A stretch of DNA of 13,279 nucleotides from contig DASSKO010000095.1 of assembly GCA_035690425.1 (NCBI GenBank), positions 1-13,279 of the forward strand. Direction: 5' to 3'. The translations under genes and the position numbers were made by a program. This document shows positions 7,214-13,181 of this stretch, piece by piece (position 1 is the first letter of the stretch; every line of letters starts with the position of its first letter). The notes under the pieces are model-generated. The model saw only the letters and a program-made list of their open reading frames with translations. It searched no databases and was not told the origin of the DNA. This stretch comes from DASSKO01 sp035690425. Its GTDB lineage: Bacteria > Actinomycetota > Actinomycetes > Propionibacteriales > Nocardioidaceae.

Positions 7214-8010
7214 CCCTCCAACGTACCCACGCGGCCGGTCGCCGCCGCATGCGTCGCGGTGAGCAGTCGCGCGACGGTCAGCGGCCCGATGCCTCCGGGA
7301 CTGGCGCACAACAGCCCGGCTCGCGGCGCCACCGAATCCGCGTCGACGTCTCCGGAGGCCGCGTCCACCACGGCGGCCCCGTCGCGCACCCAGTCGCCGG
7401 TGAGAAAGCCGGGCCGGTAGCCGGCGGCCACCACGACGTCCGCAGCCCGGCTCGCCGCGGCGGCACCATCCTGCTCGGGGCCCACCGTGGTCACGGCGGC
7501 GACCTCGGCGCCGAGCAGCCGTTCGAGACCGCGCACCAGCGGCGAGCGGTCCCCCAGCACCACGACCCGACTCTGCGCCAGCCCCGCGGTCAGCCGCACC
7601 TCGTAGGCCCGCAGCACGTCGAGCGTGCCCGTCGCCGAGGCCGCCACGAAGGGGCTCGCCGGGACCAGCCCGTCGATGTCCTTGCCCGGCGGCAGCGCTG
7701 CGACCACCTGCTCGACGTCGACGTGCGAGGGCATCGGCAGATGCACGAAGACACCGTCGGCCACGGCCGCGACCTCGCGCACCGCTGCGCACACCCGCGC
7801 GGTCGAGGCGGCCGACGGCAGCGCGACCTCCCGCCACCGCAGGCCCACCCGCTCACACGCACGGTGCTTCAGCGCGGCCTGCCGATGGCTGCGCGCATCG
7901 TCGTCGACGACCAGCGTGGCCAGGGTGCCGGGTACGTCGCTCGACGCGGCGATCCGGTCTCCCAGCTCCTCCAGCAGGCGGTCCGCCAGGAGCCGTCCGT
8001 CGGCGCGCAC
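7210..8010 (-). CDS. folD: Divergent FolD-like methylenetetrahydrofolate dehydrogenase/cyclohydrolase
   Basis: 266 aa, slightly shorter than the usual 280-300. The fold is recognisable: LKHRACERVG (47-56), VFVHLPMP (87-94), KDIDG (110-114), GFLTGDWV and the C-terminal PGGIGPLTVA. Canonical FolD interconverts methylene-, methenyl- and 10-formyl-tetrahydrofolate with NADP, the steps next to the upstream Fhs reaction. Compared with the family from memory, the catalytic Lys (K48) and the DxD region remain. The Tyr four residues before Lys is Gln44, the Gln of VQLPLP is His90, the PCTPxG loop reads AASATG, and the GRSxxVGxP cofactor loop reads DRSPLVRGL. It may have lost cyclohydrolase activity, changed cofactor, or become a paralogue with another role. 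It starts at a GTG sharing one base with the fhs stop (TAGTG) and ends overlapping the next gene by 4 nt. Confidence 0.85.
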   Translation of the reverse strand: MRADGRLLADRLLEELGDRIAASSDVPGTLATLVVDDDARSHRQAALKHRACERVGLRWREVALPSAASTARVCAAVREVAAVADGVFVHLPMPSHVDVEQVVAALPPGKDIDGLVPASPFVAASATGTLDVLRAYEVRLTAGLAQSRVVVLGDRSPLVRGLERLLGAEVAAVTTVGPEQDGAAAASRAADVVVAAGYRPGFLTGDWVRDGAAVVDAASGDVDADSVAPRAGLLCASPGGIGPLTVARLLTATHAAATGRVGTLEG

Positions 8011-9707
8011 TACGACAGGCCGACCACGTTGCCGTCGTCGTCGAGGGTCATGCCGAACGCCGCCGGGCTCGACCCGAGGCCCGGCATCGTGCGCATGTCA
8101 CCGCAGATCGGGTAGACGAAGCCGGCGCCGACGGAGGCACGGACCTCGCGCACCGGCAGGGTCCAGCCGGTCGGCGCACCGGTCAGGGTCGGATCGGAGG
8201 AGATCGACAGGTGCGTCTTGGCGATGCACACCGGCAGCCGCCCGAACCCGTTGCGCTCGTAGGACTCGAGCTGGCGGGCGGCCTGGGTGGAGAACGACAC
8301 CCCGGCTGCGCCGTACACGGTGTGGGCGACGGTCTCGATCTTGTCGCGCAAGGTCATCGCGTCCGGGTAGAGGAAGCCGAAGTCGGTCGGCTCCTCGCAC
8401 GCCTCGGCGACCGCCTCCGCGAGTGCGACGGCACCCTGACCGCCGTCGGAGAAGTGCGTGCACACCGCCGAGCGGGCGCCCATCTCGGCGGCGACCTGCT
8501 CGATGGCCGCCCACTCCGACGGGTGGTCCGTGGGAAAGGCGTTGATGGCCACGACCGGGGACACACCGTGCACCCGGATGTTCTCGATCTGCTTGCGCAG
8601 GTTGGCCGCTCCCGCCAGCACCTCGTCGGGGTTCTCGGCGAGCATGGCCTCTGGCAGCGGCCGGCCGGCCACCACCTTGTGCCAGCCGGAGTGCGTCTTC
8701 AGGGCGCGCACGGTGGCGACCACGACAGCGGCGTCCGGGCGCAGGCCGGACGCGCGGCACTTGATGTTGAAGAACCGCTCGGCGCCCATGTCTGCCCCGA
8801 AACCCGCCTCGGTGATCAGGAAGTCACCACCGTGGATGCCGATCCGGTCGGCGATCACCGACGAGTTGCCCGTCGCGATGTTGCCGAACGGCCCGGTGTG
8901 CACGAGCACCGGCGTGTTTTCCAATGTCTGCAACAAATTGGGCTTGATCGCCTCCCGCAGGATCACGCTCATCGCACCGGACATGTGCAGATCCTCCGCG
9001 GTGACCGGCTTGCCGTCGCGGGTGTATCCGACGACCACCCGGGCTAGCCGCTGCTGCAGGTCGGGCAGCGACGAGCTCAACGCCAGCAGCGCCATCACCT
9101 CCGAGGCCGCGGTGATGTCGAAGCCGCTCTGCCGGGTCACACCGTCGCCGCGGCCACCGAGGCCGATCACGATGTTTCGCAGGGCGCGGTCGTTGACGTC
9201 GAGCACCCGGCGCCAGGTGATGGCGTCAAGGTCGAGCCCCAGCTCGTTGCCCTGGTAGAGGTGGTTGTCGAGCGCAGCCGAGAGCATGTTGTGCGCCGCG
9301 GTGACGGCGTGGAAGTCGCCGGTCAGGTGAAGGTTCAGCAGCTCCATCGGCACGACCTGGCTATAGCCACCACCGGCCGCCCCGCCCTTGATGCCGAACG
9401 TCGGCCCCATCGAAGGCTGGCGGATCGCGACCGTCGCCGTCTTGTTGATGTGCCGGAAGGCCTGGCCCAGCCCCACGGTGGTGGTCGTCTTCCCTTCCCC
9501 GAGCGGCGTCGGGGTGATCGCGGAGACCACGACGTACTTGGCCCGCGGCCGGTCGCTCAGCTCGTCGAGAGCCTCCAGCCGGATCTTGGCGACGTCGTCG
9601 CCGTAGGGCTCCAGCAGGTGCTCGCCGATGCCCATCTCGGCGGCGACCTCGGCCAGCGGTTTGAGGTTCGCCTGCTGCGCGATCTGCAGGTCGGACGGGA
9701 AAGACAT
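8010..9707 (-). CDS. fhs: Formate-tetrahydrofolate ligase
   Basis: 565 aa, full length for the family (about 555-560). It ligates formate to tetrahydrofolate with ATP to give 10-formyl-THF, feeding purine and one-carbon metabolism in the cytoplasm. The P-loop TPTPLGEGKTTTT lies at 65-77. Other family hallmarks are RQPSMGPTFGIKGGAAGGGY, LHLTGDFHA, LITEAGFGADMGAERFFNIK near the middle, and AINAFPTD followed by FSDGGQGA towards the C-terminus. I start at the ATG at 9707, because GGAGGT (9712-9717) is 4 nt upstream; an in-frame GTG at 9713 falls inside that ribosome-binding site. It is the first gene of a three-gene operon with the folD-like and thiol-transferase genes, and is preceded by a long, structured leader that may control it. 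Confidence 0.98.
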   Translation of the reverse strand: MSFPSDLQIAQQANLKPLAEVAAEMGIGEHLLEPYGDDVAKIRLEALDELSDRPRAKYVVVSAITPTPLGEGKTTTTVGLGQAFRHINKTATVAIRQPSMGPTFGIKGGAAGGGYSQVVPMELLNLHLTGDFHAVTAAHNMLSAALDNHLYQGNELGLDLDAITWRRVLDVNDRALRNIVIGLGGRGDGVTRQSGFDITAASEVMALLALSSSLPDLQQRLARVVVGYTRDGKPVTAEDLHMSGAMSVILREAIKPNLLQTLENTPVLVHTGPFGNIATGNSSVIADRIGIHGGDFLITEAGFGADMGAERFFNIKCRASGLRPDAAVVVATVRALKTHSGWHKVVAGRPLPEAMLAENPDEVLAGAANLRKQIENIRVHGVSPVVAINAFPTDHPSEWAAIEQVAAEMGARSAVCTHFSDGGQGAVALAEAVAEACEEPTDFGFLYPDAMTLRDKIETVAHTVYGAAGVSFSTQAARQLESYERNGFGRLPVCIAKTHLSISSDPTLTGAPTGWTLPVREVRASVGAGFVYPICGDMRTMPGLGSSPAAFGMTLDDDGNVVGLS

Positions 9708-9711
9708 GACC

Positions 9712-9717
9712 ACCTCC
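9712..9717 (-). promoter_or_regulatory. Shine-Dalgarno deciding the fhs start
   Basis: GGAGGT on the minus strand, 4 nt before the ATG at 9707. It excludes the in-frame GTG at 9713, which would overlap the site itself. Confidence 0.75.
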
Positions 9718-9740
9718 GGGACACCGATGTGCGCGACAGA

Positions 9741-9819
9741 CTACGGCTCGTACCCGCCGCTACGGAACGGCACCGACGACGAGTTCCACGGTGCGCAAAG
9801 TAGCCCAGGCGAGCCGTAG
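9741..9819 (-). ncRNA. Candidate structured cis-regulatory RNA in the fhs leader
   Basis: In the fhs mRNA sense, CUACGGCUCG (9819-9810) and CGAGCCGUAG (9750-9741) form a perfect 10-bp closing stem. Inside it GCUAC (9804-9800) pairs with GUAGC (9763-9759), leaving an asymmetric internal loop (CCUGG / GGCGGGUA). Within that, two pairings interleave: GCACCG (9794-9789) with CGGUGC (9775-9770), and GGAAC (9787-9783) with GUUCC (9768-9764). Connectors of 1 nt make simultaneous formation as a pseudoknot sterically doubtful, so they may be mutually exclusive switch states. The element ends about 24 nt before the Shine-Dalgarno. One-carbon genes are known targets of ZTP and THF riboswitches, but I cannot fit this sequence to either. 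Structures were found by eye without energy calculation. Confidence 0.45.
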
Positions 9820-9840
9820 CCGACGACCGCAGCCAGCCAT
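9760..9840 (-). CDS. Possible 26-codon upstream ORF in the fhs leader
   Basis: An ATG at 9840 is preceded by GGAG only 3 nt away and opens a frame (MAGCGRRLRLAW..., ending VVGAVP) that closes with TAG inside the nested stem of the leader RNA. If transcription starts about 7 nt after the TATGAT box, this AUG would be almost at the 5' end, so it could be translated leaderless. Translation would disturb the leader structure. No run of a single regulatory amino acid is seen. It may be chance. Confidence 0.25.
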   Translation of the reverse strand: MAGCGRRLRLAWATLRTVELVVGAVP

Positions 9841-9848
9841 ATGCTCCG

Positions 9849-9854
9849 ATCATA
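9849..9854 (-). promoter_or_regulatory. Probable -10 box of the fhs operon
   Basis: TATGAT on the minus strand (one mismatch to TATAAT). A start site near 9842 would give a leader of about 135 nt before the fhs ATG. No good -35 hexamer is present; with a 17-nt spacer it would fall at about 9872-9877, inside the 18-bp palindrome, suggesting that a bound regulator controls this promoter. Confidence 0.5.
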
Positions 9855-9868
9855 CTGACCGGACACGC

Positions 9869-9886
9869 GTCGCAGCATGCTGCGAC
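9869..9886. promoter_or_regulatory. Perfect 18-bp palindrome, candidate operator
   Basis: GTCGCAGCATGCTGCGAC is fully self-complementary over 18 bp with no central spacer. It covers the -35 region of the inferred fhs promoter in the divergent intergenic space, the position expected for a dimeric repressor or activator site. It is about 170 bp upstream of the rightward gene at 10055, so control of that gene is less clear. I do not recognise the consensus. Confidence 0.55.
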
Positions 9887-10054
9887 CTCTCGCTCCAGCC
9901 TGGCAGTCTCGGCTGTGTCCTGCTACAGCGCACATGGTGGTGAGTCCGGCGCCGGGCATGGACCGGCCACACCAGGAGCGCCCAACGGGTCGCTGCTCCG
10001 CGTCCCGCTGACTGCTGCTTCTCGGCGAGTCGCGTCGGACGACACAATGTGCCA

Positions 10055-11071
10055 ATGGAGTGGAGTTCCTCGGTTGAACCTGCGGCCTGGATAGCGCCGC
10101 TGCTGGCACCGTCCAACTCGGCCCGGGTCGCGTCGGTGGTGCCGCGCGGATTCGAGGCCTACGCGCGCTTGCTGCATCCGGTGAGCCGTGCGACTGCCAA
10201 CGGTCACACACTTGTGCGGTGGCGCGACGTCGCCGCGTGGAGCGGTGTCGGACTGCGCTCCAACTCGCAGTGGCACGATGTGGCTCTGCCCCAGGACCGT
10301 CCGAGCGAACCGCCGCCGTGGGACGGCGTGCCCCCGGAAGAGGGCAATCTCGAGGAGGCGGATCTTCGGGCACTGGTCGATGTGCTGCGCGGGTGGACCA
10401 CCACTGCTGCTCGATGGTGGTTCGCCATCTGGGATGGCTACGGCTGGGACGACTGGGAGCTGATCGAGTGGCCAGACGGTCAGCCGCGGCCGATGTACGG
10501 TCCGGCGAGTGTGGACAAGCCGGTTCCCGACGAGGTTCTCGCAGGTCCCCGCGTCAAACATCCCGGCCGCACGTATCTGCTCTACTCCGGCGCCCCGGGC
10601 GACGCGCTGGTGTTCGTCAATATCGAGAACCAGTCGCCGAACCTGTGGTGGCCTGAAGACCGCTCCTGGTGCGTCGCCACCGAGCTCGACCTGCATTACA
10701 CCTACATCGGCGGATCGACCGACCTGATCCACCGCCTGGTCACACACCCTGGGTTCGAGGCGCAGGAGGTCTCTGCGGAGCAGTCGTTCCGTCTGCGTGC
10801 TCCAGACTGGGTGCAGCAGCGAGCAGCCAATGCCGTCGACGAGCTGATCGACAACGGGCGGGTCACGCTCGCCCTCTGGGCCGGAACAGTGCAGGCCAGG
10901 TTAAGCCACGACGACTGGGGTGGAGGCCCCCAGTTGACGATCGAGATCGAGACCACCGCAGCAGGCGGAGGAGGAACGAGCAGACACCCGCTGGATGCAC
11001 CCAACACCGACGCCTCCCGCAGGGAGCTCGCCCGCGACCTCGCCCGAGGCATCCTTGACCTCGTCGTCTGA
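10055..11071 (+). CDS. Conserved-looking Trp-rich protein of unknown function
   Basis: 338 aa, soluble-looking, with no signal peptide or membrane segment. It is rich in Trp, with clusters such as RWWFAIWDGYGWDDWELIEW in the first half and SPNLWWPEDRSWCVATELDL, then TYIGGS, in the second. The N-terminal VVPRGFEAYARLLHP motif and the WPEDRSWCVATE block resemble a family of actinobacterial hypothetical proteins that I recall but cannot name; no function is assigned. The ATG at 10055 is preferred over the GTG at 10049, though neither has a recognisable Shine-Dalgarno. An out-of-frame ATG occurs at 10047. The gene stands alone, divergent from fhs and convergent with the cupredoxin gene. Composition matches its neighbours. 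Confidence 0.8.
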   Translation: MEWSSSVEPAAWIAPLLAPSNSARVASVVPRGFEAYARLLHPVSRATANGHTLVRWRDVAAWSGVGLRSNSQWHDVALPQDRPSEPPPWDGVPPEEGNLEEADLRALVDVLRGWTTTAARWWFAIWDGYGWDDWELIEWPDGQPRPMYGPASVDKPVPDEVLAGPRVKHPGRTYLLYSGAPGDALVFVNIENQSPNLWWPEDRSWCVATELDLHYTYIGGSTDLIHRLVTHPGFEAQEVSAEQSFRLRAPDWVQQRAANAVDELIDNGRVTLALWAGTVQARLSHDDWGGGPQLTIEIETTAAGGGGTSRHPLDAPNTDASRRELARDLARGILDLVV

Positions 11072-11123
11072 CCCAAGTCCGGCGGGCGCAGTCACTCTTC
11101 GGCGCCTGGGGCAACGACGTCTC

Positions 11124-11153
11124 CTGTCGCAGGGGGGGGTCCTGCGCGGACAG
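11124..11153. terminator. Hairpin with a G8-containing loop between convergent genes
   Basis: CTGT (11124-11127) with ACAG (11150-11153), and CGCAGG (11128-11133) with CCTGCG (11141-11146), form a bulged 10-bp stem. The loop carries most of an uninterrupted G8 run (11132-11139). It lies in the 105-bp gap between two convergent genes and may terminate both. The homopolymer could also be a site of sequencing or replication slippage. Confidence 0.35.
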
Positions 11154-11176
11154 CACGGCGAGCGATCGGCGCCGCC

Positions 11177-11674
11177 TCATCCCTCCACGATCAAGGAGCC
11201 GTCCATGCCCATCGACTTGTGATTGCCGATGGGGCAGTAGAGGTCGTACTCCCCCGCCTGCTCGAGGATCACCTCGAACGTCGCGGTCCCTCCCGGCTCG
11301 ATGTCACCGGTCTCGGCCTCCACTCCGTGACCCTCGATCTCCAACGCGTGCACGATCTCGGAGTCGTTCGTGACGCGGAAGGTATAGCTGCCGGTGCTCG
11401 GCACCGAGATCGTCAGCGGCTCCTCGTCACCGGCCTCGTCCGCGAGGAAGATGTCGTACGAGGTCTCGACCACCTCGATCTGACCGGCGTCTGCCGCGCC
11501 TACGGTCTGCGTGGCTTGGTTCGGAGCGTCGGAGTCGCTCTGGGTCTCGGCTGGGGCGGTCTCGGCGGTGCCGCCTGTCTCGGTCCCGGAGCGTTCATCC
11601 GCACCACAGGCGACAAGACCGAACGCCAGACTGACGCAGAGCCCAAGTCCGGACAACTGACGCACGGTTGTCAT
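11177..11674 (-). CDS. Cupredoxin-domain lipoprotein
   Basis: 165 aa. The N-terminus is a lipoprotein signal peptide with lipobox LVAC (20-23), so Cys23 should be lipidated and the protein anchored outside the membrane. A low-complexity Gly/Thr/Ala/Glu linker (about 28-62) leads into a plastocyanin-like beta domain (about 66-164). Candidate type 1 copper ligands are His109 (IVHALEI), Cys147 (YDLYCPIG), His152 and Met155 or Met157 (NHKSMGM). Such proteins carry electrons or bind copper in the envelope; the partner is unknown. The ATG at 11674 has an excellent Shine-Dalgarno, GGGAGG (11680-11685). It is downstream and co-directional with the HNH gene, but the 75-bp gap suggests separate transcription. 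Confidence 0.9.
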   Translation of the reverse strand: MTTVRQLSGLGLCVSLAFGLVACGADERSGTETGGTAETAPAETQSDSDAPNQATQTVGAADAGQIEVVETSYDIFLADEAGDEEPLTISVPSTGSYTFRVTNDSEIVHALEIEGHGVEAETGDIEPGGTATFEVILEQAGEYDLYCPIGNHKSMGMDGSLIVEG

Positions 11675-11720
11675 GGCAACCTCCCAAGTCCGTCTTCTCG
11701 TGGTGGTCTCCCTTGGGGCA

Positions 11721-11745
11721 CGCGGCGAAACGGGCGCGGGCCGCG
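11721..11745 (-). terminator. Possible terminator after the HNH gene
   Basis: CGCGGC (11721-11726) and GCCGCG (11740-11745) form a 6-bp GC-only stem with a 13-nt loop, 5 nt beyond the TAA stop of the leftward HNH gene. No U-tract. Confidence 0.35.
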
Positions 11746-11749
11746 ATCG

Positions 11750-13147
11750 TTACTTGTCGACCAGGCGTCGTAGGGCGTCTTCCATCGGGGAGTGGGTGTC
11801 ATCGACCGGGGCTGTGGGGGCTCGGGCAGCCGGTCTGGTGGTGACCACACGGCCGGGTGGGTCTGGAGGTCGGCTGGTGTAGGTGTGTCCGGTGGGGGTG
11901 GTGGTCACGACCTGCTGGCCGGCACCGCCAGGTCCAGGCCTGGCGTGCCAGGCCTGGGCCTGCTTGGCGTAGTTGCACGCCTCGCACAGCCCTTGGCCGT
12001 TGGAAGCGCTGGTCGGCCCGCCCTCGGCGGCGGGGATGGGGTGGTCGGCGTGTCGGACCGGGGCGTCGCACCACTGCGTGCGGCACGTCTGGTCGCGGAT
12101 CACCAGAAACTGACGCAGGCCGTGGTCGAAGCGGCGGCACCGAGAGTCCATCGCCACCAGGGCACCGGTGTCGGGGTCGGTGTAAAGCCGACGCAGCCAC
12201 ACCGCGGTGTCTGCAGGGGTGTCGGTGAGCAGTCGGCGGGCCAGGTCGGCCGGGATCGGGCCGTAGCCGTCCAGGTGCGCCGGCTCGTCGGCCGGCTCCC
12301 CAGCGGGGCCAGTCGTCCGGTGATGGGTGGTGCGGCGGTTGAACAGCGTCCGGTCGGTCATCACCAGGTCGACCGTGGCCGGCACCGCATCGGCGCTGGC
12401 CTGGCCGGTGAGGCGCTCGACCATGGTGTCGGCCATGATCTGACCCCGGTTGCGGCGATCGCCGCCGGCGATGAGGGAGTCGGCGTGCGCCTTCAGGCTC
12501 GCATACGCCGCGACACCCTGGGACACCGGCAAGGAGCCGGTCAGCCAGGTCATCGTGTCCGGAGCCGGGCGCACGGTGACCCGCCGATCCGCGGCGGCGC
12601 CCCGGGCACGGGCCACCGCGCCGTGCGGGTCCAGCCGGTAGGCGACCTTCTTCGCCTCGGCTTCGGTGCGCCGGTCCCCCAGCCGCTCCAGCCGGCCGGC
12701 CAGCTCGGCATCGACGATGCCGCGGTGCTCCGCGGAGAGCCAGCCGGTCTCGCGGGCCACGATCATCGCCCGCCACTGGGTGACCTCGCCCCGCTGCAGC
12801 GCGGCGAAGGTTTGCGGCAGCTCGGTGGTGAGGATCGTCGCCCACCCCACATAGCGGGCGGCGTGGAACGGGGACTCCCGCTTGGCCAATCCCACCTGGC
12901 TCGCGATGCCCTTGCCCACGTCCTTGGCCGGCACCCCCGCAGCCTCCTGGGCCGCCCGCTGAGAGACCGCGAACGCCGCGGTTACCTGCGCCTGCGCCGC
13001 CGCGGCGGCCGCCTGCAGCTCCTGCCACGCCCGGATCTGCTCGACTCGTTCGGCATCGTCGACGTCGTCGTCGAGGCGTGCCAGCAACCCGACCAGCCGA
13101 CCCAGCTGCTCGGTGGTCGGGGCGGCCTCACCCTCGAGATCGAACAT
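11750..13147 (-). CDS. DUF222/HNH endonuclease domain protein (13E12-type)
   Basis: 465 aa. The N-terminal two thirds are an Ala/Arg-rich helical DUF222 region (LVGLLARLDDD, QWRAMIVARET, then ADSLIAGGDRRNRGQIMADTM). The C-terminal part is an HNH nuclease domain at about 345-400: CRTQWC (355-360), RHADHPIP with H366/H369, GGPTSASNGQGLC with N383 and C388, and ACNYAK with C391/N392. The Cys pairs probably bind zinc. This architecture matches the multi-copy 13E12 repeat family of actinobacteria, whose role is not established; association with mobile or repeated DNA is common. The ATG at 13147 has only a weak AGGA upstream. The protein is full length with no frameshift. A Pro/Thr-rich tail follows the HNH domain. 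As a repeated family it can be a hotspot for recombination. Confidence 0.92.
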   Translation of the reverse strand: MFDLEGEAAPTTEQLGRLVGLLARLDDDVDDAERVEQIRAWQELQAAAAAAQAQVTAAFAVSQRAAQEAAGVPAKDVGKGIASQVGLAKRESPFHAARYVGWATILTTELPQTFAALQRGEVTQWRAMIVARETGWLSAEHRGIVDAELAGRLERLGDRRTEAEAKKVAYRLDPHGAVARARGAAADRRVTVRPAPDTMTWLTGSLPVSQGVAAYASLKAHADSLIAGGDRRNRGQIMADTMVERLTGQASADAVPATVDLVMTDRTLFNRRTTHHRTTGPAGEPADEPAHLDGYGPIPADLARRLLTDTPADTAVWLRRLYTDPDTGALVAMDSRCRRFDHGLRQFLVIRDQTCRTQWCDAPVRHADHPIPAAEGGPTSASNGQGLCEACNYAKQAQAWHARPGPGGAGQQVVTTTPTGHTYTSRPPDPPGRVVTTRPAARAPTAPVDDTHSPMEDALRRLVDK

Positions 13148-13153
13148 GTGTCC

Positions 13154-13173
13154 TGCATCTCTGCTTGAGTGCA
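13154..13173. other. Small hairpin upstream of the HNH gene
   Basis: TGCA-T-CTC (13154-13161) can pair with GAGTGCA (13167-13173) with one bulged T, giving a 7-bp stem. It lies between the HNH start and the stop of the gene cut by the right edge, so it may terminate that gene or lie in the HNH leader. Confidence 0.3.
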
Positions 13174-13181
13174 GTTGAGGC

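Larger units (their letters stand above)
9708..10054. other. 347-bp divergent intergenic region
   Basis: No convincing protein gene beyond the small upstream ORF. The left 180 bp hold the fhs leader, -10 box and palindrome. The right part (about 9890-10054) has no clear promoter for the rightward gene; GGAGC near 9974 and GCTCC near 9995 form a weak inverted repeat. No tRNA or mobile-element end is apparent. Confidence 0.6.

Noticed and set aside
7214..7837. Open frame extending the hydroquinone-reductase gene upstream by about 200 codons
   Set aside because: It is an out-of-phase shadow of the folD-like gene, with low-complexity Arg/Gly/Ala composition and no family similarity.
9764..9794. 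Simple H-type pseudoknot in the fhs leader
   Set aside because: The pairings interleave as in a pseudoknot, but the 1-nt connector across the 6-bp stem is too short for comfortable simultaneous formation, so I report alternative hairpins rather than claim a pseudoknot.
9795..9815. CGCCUGGGC in the fhs leader, similar to the conserved CCGCCUGGGC of the ZTP (pfl) riboswitch, a known regulator of one-carbon genes including fhs
   Set aside because: The other hallmarks of that riboswitch (the GACUGGC and GGGAA...CCACGGGG portions that should lie upstream) are not present, and here the bases form part of the closing stem and internal loop.
11792..13168. 458-codon open frame antisense to the HNH gene
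   Set aside because: Gly/Arg-rich shadow translation; the opposite strand encodes a clear DUF222/HNH protein.
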